From SPDF01 sp963812085 (GTDB lineage Bacteria > Gemmatimonadota > Gemmatimonadetes > Gemmatimonadales > GWC2-71-9), in assembly GCA_963812085.1 (NCBI GenBank), contig CAWETL010000003.1, forward strand, positions 853,926-917,925: DNA of 64,000 bases. Reading direction: 5' to 3'. A program made the translations under genes and the position numbers. Shown here piece after piece: positions 1-10,540 of this stretch. Under the pieces are notes generated by a model. It had not been told where the DNA came from. It made no database searches and worked only from the letters and a program-made list of their open reading frames with translations. Within the stretch, counting starts at the first letter, position 1; each line of letters begins with the position of its first letter.

Positions 1-1
1 C

Positions 2-1216
2 ACAACGGACGGCGTGTACATCGACGGCAACCGCACCGTCGAGGGCGACATGACCGGGCCGATCGCCGCCCGGATGGTGCTGGGCGACCCGCAGGTGGAC
101 GTCGCCGTGCTGGAGACGGCGCGCGGCGGCCTGCTCCGCGCCGGCATGGGCTACCGCCACTGCGACGTGGCCGCCTGCCTCAACGTGAAGTCGGACCACC
201 TCGGCCTCCGCGGCGTCGACACGCTCGAGGAACTGGCCAAGGTCAAGCGGATTCCCGTGGAGGTCGCGCGCGACACCGCGGTCCTCAACGCCGACGACCC
301 GCTCTGCCTGGCGATGGCCGACTACACCGAGGCCAAGGTCATCTGCTACGTGACGCTCAACCCCGAGCACCCGCTGGTGCGCGAGCACATCCGCGCCGGC
401 GGGAGGGCGCTGGCGCTCGAGGCCGGCGTCAACGGACAGATGATCACCATCTACGACCACGGCGCGCACATTCCGCTGCTGTGGACCCACCTCATCCCGG
501 CCACGCTCGAGGGCCGCGCGACGCACAACGTGCAGAACGCGATGTTCGCCGCGGCGATGGCGTTCAGCATGGGCGTCAAGCTGGAGGACATCCGGCACGG
601 CCTCCGCACCTTCGACACCAGTTTCTTCCAGGCACCGGGCCGGATGAACGTCTTCGACGAGCACCCCTTCAAGGTGATCCTCGACTACGGGCACAATCCC
701 GACGCCGTCGAGGTCATGTGCCAGCTCACCGACCGGCTGGACGTGAAGGGCCGGAAGCTGGTGGTCCTGGCCGGACCTGGCGACCGCCGCGACGAGGACA
801 TCAGGGAAATCGCCCGCCGGGCGGTGGGGCGGTTCGACCATTACTTCTGCCGCCGGGACGATTCGCTCCGGGGGCGGACCGACGAGGAAGTGCCGCGGAT
901 CCTCAGGGAGACGCTGCTCGTCGCCGGCGTGCCGGAAAAGAAGATCACCGTGATCGCCGACGAGCAGCGCGCGGTGGACGCGGCGCTCCGGATGGCGAGG
1001 CCGGGCGACCTGCTGCTGGTCTTCGGCGACGCCATCTCGCGCACCTGGAAGCAGATCATCCACTTCCACCCGGACGTCGCGGGCCGTGGCGCCGCGCCGG
1101 CGTCGGCGCCTGCCGTGGTGGAGCAGCCTCCCGTCCCGGCCATGGCCATGCCCGAGGACGACCAGCTCATTCGCGACGAGCGCGGGGTGCGCCTCCCCCG
1201 GGAAGCCGACGACTGA
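2..1216 (+). CDS. cphA: Cyanophycin synthetase, C-terminal part (5' end outside window)
   Basis: The frame is open from the window edge and encodes the last 404 residues of a CphA-type enzyme, which polymerises aspartate backbone and arginine side chains. What is visible is the Mur-ligase-like half: a TTDGVYIDG stretch, ETARGGLLRAG, NADDP, the THNVQNAMFAAAMA helix and the DYGHNPDAVEVM motif close to the C-terminus, all typical of CphA. The N-terminal domain and ATP-grasp half, together with the Mur P-loop, must lie upstream of the window. A GTG at 14 is an internal codon, not the start. The Ala/Pro-rich tail after residue about 350 is poorly conserved. The stop overlaps the ATG of the next gene (ATGA), so the two are co-translated. 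Activity cannot be judged without the missing half. Confidence 0.87.
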   Translation, partial: TTDGVYIDGNRTVEGDMTGPIAARMVLGDPQVDVAVLETARGGLLRAGMGYRHCDVAACLNVKSDHLGLRGVDTLEELAKVKRIPVEVARDTAVLNADDPLCLAMADYTEAKVICYVTLNPEHPLVREHIRAGGRALALEAGVNGQMITIYDHGAHIPLLWTHLIPATLEGRATHNVQNAMFAAAMAFSMGVKLEDIRHGLRTFDTSFFQAPGRMNVFDEHPFKVILDYGHNPDAVEVMCQLTDRLDVKGRKLVVLAGPGDRRDEDIREIARRAVGRFDHYFCRRDDSLRGRTDEEVPRILRETLLVAGVPEKKITVIADEQRAVDAALRMARPGDLLLVFGDAISRTWKQIIHFHPDVAGRGAAPASAPAVVEQPPVPAMAMPEDDQLIRDERGVRLPREADD

Positions 1217-2943
1217 TGGTCCTGCCGGAGACGGTGCGGGATTCCCGGCGCCTCACCGGCCCGAACCTGGTGTCCGACCGCCCGGCCGCGGTGCTCGAGG
1301 TGGACCTCCCGCCCGGCGCGGCGGACGCCGCCGTTGGACTCTGGCGCGAGGAGGCCCGGCGCGCGCTCGAGGCGCTCGGCTGGGGCGGCGAGTCGCTCAT
1401 CGTCCGGCAGTTCCCGGGCGGCGCGAGCCTGGCCCTCACCGCGCCGATCGACGCCCTCTACGCGGCCACTGAAGTGAATGAGTGGGCGTGGACCGCCGCG
1501 ACCCGGCGGCTCCACGGCGAGCCGGTGGAGGCCGGACCGGAGCTCGCGCGCCTTGCCCTCGCGATCGCGGCCGAACGCCGGCCCGCTCTCCTGGCCCTCC
1601 AGCGCGCGGCCGCAGCGCGGGGCGTCCGGTTCCTCTGGGATGACCAGTTCGTCTCGGTCGGCTCCGGAACAGGCGCCAGCACCTGGCCGGTGGACGCGCT
1701 GCCCGCCCCCGACGCCGTGGACTGGTCACGGGTGCATGACATTCCCGTGGCGCTGGTGACGGGCAGCAACGGCAAGACGACGGTCACCCGGCTCACGGCG
1801 GCGATCATCACGGCCAGCGGGCGCGTGGCCGGGCACACCTCCACCGACGGGATCAAGGTCGGCTCCGAGCTCCTCGAGGCGGGAGACTTCAGCGGGCCCG
1901 GCGGGGCGCGGCTCCTGCTGCGGGACCCGCGGGTCGAAATGGCCGTGCTCGAGACGGCCCGCGGCGGACTCCTCCGGCGGGGCCTGGCCGTGGAGCGCGT
2001 GGAGGCGGCAGTCGTCACCAACATCGCCGAGGATCATCTCGGCGAGTCGGGCGTCTATTCGCTGGCACATCTCGCCGCCGCCAAGCTGGTCGTGGCCCGC
2101 GCGTTGGACGCCACCCACCCCATTGTCCTCAACGCCGACGACCCCGCACTCGTGGCCGCGGCCGACGCCCTCACCTGCCCAGTCGCCTGGTTCTCGCTCG
2201 ATGCCGACAGCCCCGTGCTCACGGCCGCGCGTGCGCGCGGGCAGCGCACCGCCTGCCTCGACGGGCGTCAGCTGGTGCTCGGGGCGGGAGTATCAGTGCG
2301 ATCGGTCACCACGGTGGACCGGGTGCCGATCACGGTCGGTGGTGCGGCGCGCCACAACGTGGCGAACGCCCTCGCCGCTGCGCTCCTCGCCTCGGCGCTC
2401 GGCCTGCCCGACGACGCCATCGCGAACGGCCTCGCGGCGCTGACCAATACCCCCGCCGGCAATGTCGGGCGCCTCAACGCCTTCGAATTCGGCGGCGTCC
2501 GCGCCTTCGTGGACTTCGCGCACAACCCGCACGGCGTCACGGCGCTGATGGACATGGCGCGCGCGCTGCCGGCCACTCGACGGCTGGTCGTGATCGGCCA
2601 GGCCGGCGACCGCGACGACCACGCGATCCGCGAGCTGGCCCGCACCGCCTGGTCGGGGCGGCCCGACATGGTGATCGTCAAGGAGATGCCCGCCTACCTT
2701 CGCGGCCGCCCCGAGGGCGAGGTCACCGGCATGCTTCGGGCCGAGCTTCGGCGGCTTGGAGCGCGGGAAGATCAGCTCGGCCTGGCCGTCGGCGAACTCG
2801 GCGCGGTCCGCCGGGCCCTGACCTGGGCCCGCGACGGAGACCTGCTGCTCCTCACCGTCCACGCCGACCGCGACAGCGTCCTTCGTTTTCTGCAGCGGCT
2901 CGGCGCCGAGGGATGGACCCCCGGCGCCCCGCTTCCTACATGA
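1216..2943 (+). CDS. CphA-like Mur ligase lacking the ATP-grasp domain
   Basis: A 575-residue protein starting at the ATG that overlaps the cphA stop. Residues 1-150 resemble the CphA N-terminal domain (RRLTGPNLVS near the start). A short degenerate linker replaces the ATP-grasp domain, and a complete Mur ligase half follows: P-loop GSNGKTT near residue 180, HTSTDG, ETARGGLLRRG, NIAEDHLGE, NADDP, RHNVANALAAAL and DFAHNPHG. It is therefore a paralogue of its upstream neighbour with one of the two ligase modules removed. The gene is the middle of a three-gene operon (cphA, this gene, amidase) with 4-nt overlaps on both sides. By family it should be able to bind ATP and amidate an amino-acid side chain or chain end. 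Whether it partners CphA is inference. Confidence 0.8.
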   Translation: MVLPETVRDSRRLTGPNLVSDRPAAVLEVDLPPGAADAAVGLWREEARRALEALGWGGESLIVRQFPGGASLALTAPIDALYAATEVNEWAWTAATRRLHGEPVEAGPELARLALAIAAERRPALLALQRAAAARGVRFLWDDQFVSVGSGTGASTWPVDALPAPDAVDWSRVHDIPVALVTGSNGKTTVTRLTAAIITASGRVAGHTSTDGIKVGSELLEAGDFSGPGGARLLLRDPRVEMAVLETARGGLLRRGLAVERVEAAVVTNIAEDHLGESGVYSLAHLAAAKLVVARALDATHPIVLNADDPALVAAADALTCPVAWFSLDADSPVLTAARARGQRTACLDGRQLVLGAGVSVRSVTTVDRVPITVGGAARHNVANALAAALLASALGLPDDAIANGLAALTNTPAGNVGRLNAFEFGGVRAFVDFAHNPHGVTALMDMARALPATRRLVVIGQAGDRDDHAIRELARTAWSGRPDMVIVKEMPAYLRGRPEGEVTGMLRAELRRLGAREDQLGLAVGELGAVRRALTWARDGDLLLLTVHADRDSVLRFLQRLGAEGWTPGAPLPT

Positions 2944-4400
2944 GTATCGAACTCGACTCCGGTTTCGCCACCGCCCGCGAACTGGCCCGGGCCATCCGGG
3001 AGCGGCGGATGAGCGCCGTCGAGGCGCACGACCTGCACCGCTCCCGCATCGACCGGCTCAACCCGCCGCTCAACGCCGTCGTCATCCCCAACGAACGCGC
3101 GCGCGACCAGGCCGCCGCCGCGGACGCCGCCCTCGCACGCGGCGAGCCGTGCGGCCCGCTCCACGGCGTTCCCATCACCATCAAGGACATCTTCGACGTG
3201 GAGGGCCTCCGCAACACCGCCGGCTATCCTCCCGCGAAGGACAACATTTCCACCAGCGATGCGACCGTCACCGCGCGCATGAAGGCCGCGGGGGCCATCA
3301 TCCTCGGCAAGACGAACGTGCCCCTGCTCTGCTACGACTGGCAGTGCGACAGTCCCATCTTCGGCCGCACCAACAACCCGTGGGACCTCTCCCGCACACC
3401 GGGCGGAAGCACGGGGGGTGGCGCCGCCGCGGTGGCGGCGGGCCTTTCGCCGCTCGAGATCGGCAGCGACGCGGCAGGCTCGATCCGGATTCCGAGCCAC
3501 TTCTGCGGCGTGTTCGGTCTCAAGCCCACCGAGGAGCGCGTCTCCGGCGCCGGACACGGCGAGCTCCCCGGCCGGCCGCCGGGCGGGCTGCGCCACCTCG
3601 TGAGTTTCGGCCCGCTGGCGCGCTCCGTGCCTGACTTGCGCCTCGCGCTCTCGCTGCTGGAAGGCCCCGACGGCCGCCACGTCGAGGTGCCCCCGGTCCC
3701 GCCGATCGAACGCACGCCCGAGATTCCCCGGCCCGAAACGATCCGCATCGCCTGGATGGACGCCCTCCCCCACTGCCCGACCTCCGCGGAGACCGCCGCG
3801 ACCGTGCGAGCAGCGGCGACTGCGCTGGAGGCGGCGGGCTGCCGGGTCGAGCGTGTGAGTCCGGAGAACTTCGATGTCGAGGAGGCGCTGGCGACGTGGG
3901 GCCAGATCAACGGCTTCGAAATGGGCGCGATGACGCCGGCCTGGATCCGGCTGCTGATCCGGCACACCACGTTCATGGGGTTGGGGCGAACCCGGTGGAC
4001 GCGGGGGCTTCGGGGAGGGTTCGGAATGAACGCGGGCCGCTACTTCGAGGCCCTCGCCACGCGGGACCGCCTGGTCGCTGCGCTCGACGCCTTCCTGGCC
4101 CGGTTCGATGCGTGGCTGCTGCCGGTCGCGGCCATCCCGGCGTTTCCCCACATGCGATCCGGGAAGTCGCTCGAGGTGGATGGGGTCTCGGTGCCGTACA
4201 CCACGGCGGTGGGCTCCTACGCCGCCCCCTTCAACCTGACTGGCAGTCCGGCCGTGGTGCTCCCTGCCGGCCGATCGGCGGATGGACTCCCGATCGGGGT
4301 GCAGCTGGTCGGCGCCCGCTGGGCGGACGATCGCCTGCTCGCCGTCGCCGAGCGGGTTTCCGAGATCCTCGGGCCCTACCGGGCGCCGCCGGGCGCCTAG
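2940..4400 (+). CDS. Amidase (amidase-signature family)
   Basis: A 486-residue amidase-signature hydrolase that cleaves carboxamide bonds. The Ser-cisSer-Lys triad is visible: Lys in PITIKDIFD, the Gly/Ser-rich GGSTGGGAAAV stretch, and the nucleophile region SDAAGSIRIPS. Length is normal for the GatA/amidase superfamily, but there is no gatC or gatB nearby, so a role as tRNA amidotransferase subunit is unlikely. I chose the ATG at 2940 because it overlaps the preceding stop as ATGA; an in-frame ATG at 2913 would add nine residues inside the previous gene. The operon position behind two CphA-type ligases suggests, as inference only, a role in handling an amide-linked amino-acid polymer or its fragments. 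Confidence 0.85.
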   Translation: MSIELDSGFATARELARAIRERRMSAVEAHDLHRSRIDRLNPPLNAVVIPNERARDQAAAADAALARGEPCGPLHGVPITIKDIFDVEGLRNTAGYPPAKDNISTSDATVTARMKAAGAIILGKTNVPLLCYDWQCDSPIFGRTNNPWDLSRTPGGSTGGGAAAVAAGLSPLEIGSDAAGSIRIPSHFCGVFGLKPTEERVSGAGHGELPGRPPGGLRHLVSFGPLARSVPDLRLALSLLEGPDGRHVEVPPVPPIERTPEIPRPETIRIAWMDALPHCPTSAETAATVRAAATALEAAGCRVERVSPENFDVEEALATWGQINGFEMGAMTPAWIRLLIRHTTFMGLGRTRWTRGLRGGFGMNAGRYFEALATRDRLVAALDAFLARFDAWLLPVAAIPAFPHMRSGKSLEVDGVSVPYTTAVGSYAAPFNLTGSPAVVLPAGRSADGLPIGVQLVGARWADDRLLAVAERVSEILGPYRAPPGA

Positions 4401-4451
4401 TCCTTGGTGATGGTCGGCGAACCGAACTTCGGCGGTCGCGGTAGAATCCCT

Positions 4452-4539
4452 TCTGTCATTGCGAGGCCACGAAGTGGCCGAAGCAATCTGGCCCGAGATT
4501 GCTTCGTCGGCCCCACCGGGGCCTCCTCGCAATGACAGA
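4452..4539. repeat. Dispersed palindromic repeat, family A copy 1
   Basis: An 88-bp element with perfect 15-bp terminal inverted repeats (TCTGTCATTGCGAGG and its complement) and an internal GAAGCAATCT/AGATTGCTTC inverted pair. It lies between the convergent amidase and ABC-F genes and could also act as a bidirectional terminator. Two related copies lie at 36763 and 58741. Confidence 0.8.
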
Positions 4540-4571
4540 ACTGCCGCCGCAGGCTGTCGCACCGAGGCACG

Positions 4572-6902
<2,331 letters not shown>

Positions 6903-6944
6903 CGGGCGGCGAATCGGCCGTAAAGGTACAGGGGCGCGGGAGGG

Positions 6945-6973
6945 TGTCCAAGCCGGGCGGGGATCCGTAAATT
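6945..6973 (+). promoter_or_regulatory. Weak sigma-70-like promoter for the small lipoprotein
   Basis: TGTCCA at 6945 and TAAATT at 6968 are separated by 17 bp, giving a start site about 35 bp before the lipoprotein ATG. The -35 is poor, so this is a suggestion only. Confidence 0.3.
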
Positions 6974-7013
6974 GTGGGCGTTGCAGTCCCTCGCACTCGA
7001 CCCCGGAGCCCTG

Positions 7014-7379
7014 ATGCAATTCAAGGCTTGTGCTGCACTCATCCTCGCCAGCCTGGCGGTCGCCGGGTGCGGCAATGATGCCACCCCCGCGAACACCGAC
7101 AAGACGGCGCCCTCGGTGGCCATTGCGTCGCCGGCCGCCGGCACCGTCAGCGGGACCGTCACGCTCGCCGTCACCGCCACCGACGCCAGCGGGATCGCGA
7201 CAGTACAGTGGAAGATCAACGGGGCGCTGCTGACTGCGGTCGATTCCACGGCGCCCTTCGAGTACGCCTGGAATACCGCGCTGAACGGGCCCGGGACCTA
7301 TACCTGGACGGCGGTGGCCACGGACAAGGCGGGCGTCGGCGCCGAGTCGGCGCCGGTCACGTACATGGTCGGCCTGTAG
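7014..7379 (+). CDS. Small lipoprotein with one bacterial Ig-like domain
   Basis: 121 residues. A signal peptide ends in the lipobox LAVAGC, so the mature protein is lipid-anchored at the cell envelope. The rest forms a single Ig-like beta-sandwich of the type often found as repeats in surface proteins (TAPSVAIASPAAGTVSG near the start, ATDASGIATVQWKING, TYTWTAVATDKAG). The ATG at 7014 was chosen because the signal peptide begins there; an in-frame codon at 6972 would add 14 residues that do not look like a leader. It is divergent from the ABC-F gene and followed by a GC hairpin. Function is unknown; a single Ig domain suggests binding or structural spacing. Confidence 0.7.
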   Translation: MQFKACAALILASLAVAGCGNDATPANTDKTAPSVAIASPAAGTVSGTVTLAVTATDASGIATVQWKINGALLTAVDSTAPFEYAWNTALNGPGTYTWTAVATDKAGVGAESAPVTYMVGL

Positions 7380-7408
7380 CCCAGCCTCCCGCCGCCTGGC
7401 ATGAAGTG

Positions 7409-7439
7409 AGCCCCCGCCCGGAATCCCGGCGCGGGGGCT
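7409..7439 (+). terminator. GC-rich hairpin after the lipoprotein gene
   Basis: AGCCCCCGC pairs with GCGGGGGCT around a short loop, 30 bp past the stop. There is no U-tract, so termination strength is uncertain. Confidence 0.55.
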
Positions 7440-7551
7440 GCTTGCACTCCAGGCCAGCCAGTCGGGCCCCTTCTAGCGGACCCGCGTACCGGGCTGTCTA
7501 TTGGTCGGCTTCGGCCCTATCAGCAGGCAAGTCGCGAACGGGGAGGTCTCG

Positions 7552-8730
7552 ATGCGTATGGACTGGCGGTTCCTCGCGGTGGTGGGCACCATATTGACAT
7601 CAGCGATGCCCACCGAGACGGGTGCGCAAATTCCCGGGATCAAGAAGCCGAAGGTACCCTCGGTCCCCTCCGTACCTACCGTACCCACGGCCCCCGCGCA
7701 GACCGCGCAACCCGCGGCCGCGGAACCGGCCCCGGCCGCCGCGGGCCAACCGGCGGCCACTCCCGCGGCCGCCCCCGCGAAGAATGAGGCCCCCGGTTCG
7801 GGCGTCTGGGTCAACTATGATTTTCAGCCGGGAGAGATTCCGCTCTACGTGGATGACTTCTCCCGCGACCGGGTCGGAAACTTCCCGAAACGGCTGGAGT
7901 TCGAGTCGGGCAACATGGAGGTCGTCGAGTGGAATGGCGTGCGATTCCTTCGCGCGACCACCCGAGCCAGTTTCGCCATTCCTCTCCCCGACGTCCTGAC
8001 CGACCGGTTCACCATGGAGTTCGACGCCACCGGCTCCATCGCCAATATCTTCGCCACCATCACGTTCTCTCCGACTGCCACCAGCTACGCGACCTACCGG
8101 TACTTCAACGATCGCATGCAAGGGGGCATCGATGGTACCGGGCCGAACGCCCTCGCCTTGACGGGTCCGACGGCGTTCGAGACGCCGTTCCGATTCCGCA
8201 TTATGGCCGACGGCAAGTACGTCAAGGTCTACATCAACGAGACACGGGTCGCTAATGTCCCCAATGCCGATCTGGGGCGCTCAAACAAGATCAGGGTCGA
8301 ATTTGCCGGGTCGGAGGAAAAGCCGGTGTTCATCGGCAACCTGAGCGTGCTGGCGGGCGGGCGTGAACTGTATGACGCCCTCGAGGAGAACGGTCGGGTG
8401 GCGACGCAGGGGATCTACTTTGCCTCGGGTTCCGACCAGATCAGGCCGGAGTCGACTCCAACGCTTGTCGAGATCGCGGCGATGCTGAAGGACCACCCCG
8501 ACCTCGACATCCTCATCGAGGGGCATACCGACAACGTGGGGAACGCGGCCGCCAACCTCGCGCTCTCGGACCGCCGCGCGGCGGCCGTACGAACAGTCCT
8601 GATCGACACCTACAAGATCGACGGCAACCGCCTCACCACGAAGGGATTTGGCGATACCGTGCCGGCGAAGCCGAACACGACGCCGGAGGGCCGCCAGGCG
8701 AACCGGCGAGTGGAGTTGGTCAAGCAGTAG
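7552..8730 (+). CDS. OmpA-family outer-membrane/peptidoglycan-binding protein
   Basis: 392 residues: an N-terminal signal peptide, a Pro/Ala/Val-rich linker (residues about 25-80), a central beta-rich domain beginning YVDDFSRDRVGNFPKRLEFE and resembling concanavalin-like folds, and a C-terminal OmpA domain. The OmpA motif is clear: YFASGSDQIRPES, then IEGHTDNVG, LSDRRAAAVRTVL and GFGDTVPAKPN with terminal NRRVELV. The OmpA domain binds peptidoglycan, so the protein tethers the outer membrane or a surface module to the wall. I chose the ATG at 7552, which has GGGGAGG six bases upstream; the in-frame codon at 7501 lacks this and would precede the signal peptide with polar residues. Confidence 0.85.
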   Translation: MRMDWRFLAVVGTILTSAMPTETGAQIPGIKKPKVPSVPSVPTVPTAPAQTAQPAAAEPAPAAAGQPAATPAAAPAKNEAPGSGVWVNYDFQPGEIPLYVDDFSRDRVGNFPKRLEFESGNMEVVEWNGVRFLRATTRASFAIPLPDVLTDRFTMEFDATGSIANIFATITFSPTATSYATYRYFNDRMQGGIDGTGPNALALTGPTAFETPFRFRIMADGKYVKVYINETRVANVPNADLGRSNKIRVEFAGSEEKPVFIGNLSVLAGGRELYDALEENGRVATQGIYFASGSDQIRPESTPTLVEIAAMLKDHPDLDILIEGHTDNVGNAAANLALSDRRAAAVRTVLIDTYKIDGNRLTTKGFGDTVPAKPNTTPEGRQANRRVELVKQ

Positions 8731-8753
8731 AGGATCGGCCGGCCAGCGCCGAC

Positions 8754-8783
8754 TTGCCATCGTGGTTCCCTCCGCGGTACAAT
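8754..8783 (+). promoter_or_regulatory. Sigma-70-like promoter of the metal-efflux operon
   Basis: TTGCCA at 8754 and TACAAT at 8778 with 18-bp spacing. The predicted transcription start falls at about 8790, almost on the ATG at 8789, so the first gene may be read from a leaderless transcript. Confidence 0.5.
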
Positions 8784-8788
8784 TCGGA

Positions 8789-9124
8789 ATGCCTCGCCTC
8801 AAGCGGTCCGGCGTGATTCGGGTTGTTGCCCTCTTCCTGTTGCTCACGGGCGGGAGTCTGTCGACTCTCGAATTCGTGCTGCACAGTGGGGCGGGCCACG
8901 CCGAATCGAGTTACCACCTGGGCACGACCGGCTCGCGCAACACTCCGCACCACTGCCTCGGCACCGCCATGTCCGGGGCCGGAGTCACCCCGGTCGTGGA
9001 TGCCCGGACGCTCCTCTCCTGCCCCGATGGCCTCGAAACCCCGGTCCGGTCCGAGGCTGCCCTGCTGGCATTCGCCCCAGCCGTCCTCCCTACCACGCGA
9101 GCTCCTCCGACGATTCCCGTTTGA
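8789..9124 (+). CDS. Small exported protein heading the metal-efflux operon
   Basis: A 111-residue protein that I do not recognise. It begins with positively charged residues and a hydrophobic stretch (VVALFLLLTGGSL), consistent with a signal peptide or anchor. The mature part is short, contains HH followed by C (PHHCLGTAMSG) and a second Cys, and is proline-rich at the end. It sits 54 bp upstream of the TolC-type gene, directly behind a promoter. Small periplasmic proteins in this position of efflux operons sometimes bind or sense the metal, so a metal-related role is plausible but is inference from position. The start is uncertain: a GTG at 8762 is also possible. Confidence 0.5.
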   Translation: MPRLKRSGVIRVVALFLLLTGGSLSTLEFVLHSGAGHAESSYHLGTTGSRNTPHHCLGTAMSGAGVTPVVDARTLLSCPDGLETPVRSEAALLAFAPAVLPTTRAPPTIPV

Positions 9125-9178
9125 CCTGGTGACCGGCTGCCCTTCCGGGCGTCGGCTATTCCAATTCAAAGGGATCGT

Positions 9179-10540
9179 ATGCGACACCTTCTCATGGTGT
9201 GCGCGCTGGCATTGACAGCCGGCACCGCACATGCGCAGCAGGCCGACAAGCAGCCAGAGACGACCGCTGCCGACACGGCGGGACTGCGAATGCCCCCGGA
9301 CTGTGCCCGGGACTCCCAGCCGCAGGACGTCGCCACCGCCGACTCGCTCTGTCTCAGCCGGCCGGAGGCGGTCGCTGCGGCGCTGCAGCGCAATCCGCAG
9401 CTCAAGGCCGTCGAGGAGCAGGTGGCGCAGGCCCGGGCCCGCAAGGTCCAGGGCACGGCGTTCCCTGACCCGCAGTTCGCGGCCGAGTGGGGCAACTCGA
9501 CCCGACTGTTCGGCGGGGAGGCCGGGACCAAGACGGTGGCGGCCACGCTGACGATCCCCTTCTTCGACAAGTTCCGCCTCTGGCACGACATCGGGCGGGC
9601 GGACGTCCAGGCCAATCAGGCAAACCTCGAGCTCGTTCGTCAGCTCCTCGCGTCACAGACCTCGGAGACCTACGACTCGCTGCTGATGTCGATTCGGCAT
9701 CGCCGGATCCTCGAGGATGCCAAGTCGATGGCCGACGAGTTCCTGGCCAAAACCGAGTCCCGGTTCCGGGCGGGGACCGTCCCGCGACTCGATGTCGTCC
9801 AGGCCCAGGTGGACGAGGCGAGCGCGCAGAACGACCTCATTGCGAGCGAATCCGGGGTGGCGAACGCCCGTGCCGCCCTCAATCGCCTCCTCGACCGGCC
9901 CCTCGGCGCCCCGATCTCGGCCTCCGATTCCCTGGCCGTCCCTCCCGACCTGCCGCCCCTCGACACGCTGCTCGGCGCCGCGGTGGGCGCGCGCCCCGAC
10001 GTCACGGGCCTCAACCGCCAGCTGGAGGGCGCACGGGCCAACACCGCCCTGGTGCACGAGTTCTGGTTCCCCGACATCGCGATCGGCGTCGGCCACGACT
10101 ATGCCGCCCCCGGCCCCGGCAATCTCTTCACCGCGGTCTACTTTCCGATTCCAATTTTCTACTGGAACCACGCCAAGGGCGAGATTGCCCAGTCGCGTCA
10201 CGCCGAAGCCGAGCTCGAGGCCTCGCGGCAGGACCTGCTCGCCCAGGTCAACCAGGACGTCCGGGTGGCGTATGCGGCGGCCTCGACCTCGCTGCGGCAG
10301 GTGCAGTTCCAGCGCGATGTCCTGGTGCCGTCCGCGCGCGAGGCCTACCGAATCGCCATCGCCAGCTATGCGCTGGGGGGATCCTCATCGCTCGAGGTGC
10401 TCGGCGCACGGCGCGCCCTCACCGACGCCGAAAGCCAATACACCGACGCACTCGCCGCTGCCGACATGTCGCGAGCCGAGCTGGAACGCGCCGTGGCCGT
10501 TCCCCTTTCGTCCTTCCAGGCCGGAGGTCCCGCCCGATGA
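9179..10540 (+). CDS. TolC-family outer-membrane efflux channel (CzcC/CusC type)
   Basis: 453 residues with a cleavable signal peptide (MRHLLMVCALALTAGTAHA) and two copies of the OEP repeat: long alpha-helical stretches such as NPQLKAVEEQVAQARARK and SETYDSLLMSIRHRRILEDA, and the usual RFRAGTVPRLDVVQAQV and SYALGGSSSLEVLGARRAL signatures near the end of each half. It forms the outer-membrane duct of a tripartite RND system and is encoded first of the three components. The stop overlaps the adaptor start (ATGA). Confidence 0.88.
   Translation: MRHLLMVCALALTAGTAHAQQADKQPETTAADTAGLRMPPDCARDSQPQDVATADSLCLSRPEAVAAALQRNPQLKAVEEQVAQARARKVQGTAFPDPQFAAEWGNSTRLFGGEAGTKTVAATLTIPFFDKFRLWHDIGRADVQANQANLELVRQLLASQTSETYDSLLMSIRHRRILEDAKSMADEFLAKTESRFRAGTVPRLDVVQAQVDEASAQNDLIASESGVANARAALNRLLDRPLGAPISASDSLAVPPDLPPLDTLLGAAVGARPDVTGLNRQLEGARANTALVHEFWFPDIAIGVGHDYAAPGPGNLFTAVYFPIPIFYWNHAKGEIAQSRHAEAELEASRQDLLAQVNQDVRVAYAAASTSLRQVQFQRDVLVPSAREAYRIAIASYALGGSSSLEVLGARRALTDAESQYTDALAAADMSRAELERAVAVPLSSFQAGGPAR

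Noticed and set aside
2772..4562. Long minus-strand frame of 596 codons opposite the amidase
   Set aside because: Low-complexity Arg/Gly/Pro-rich translation typical of the antisense of high-GC genes; it runs through the palindromic repeat and has no family features.
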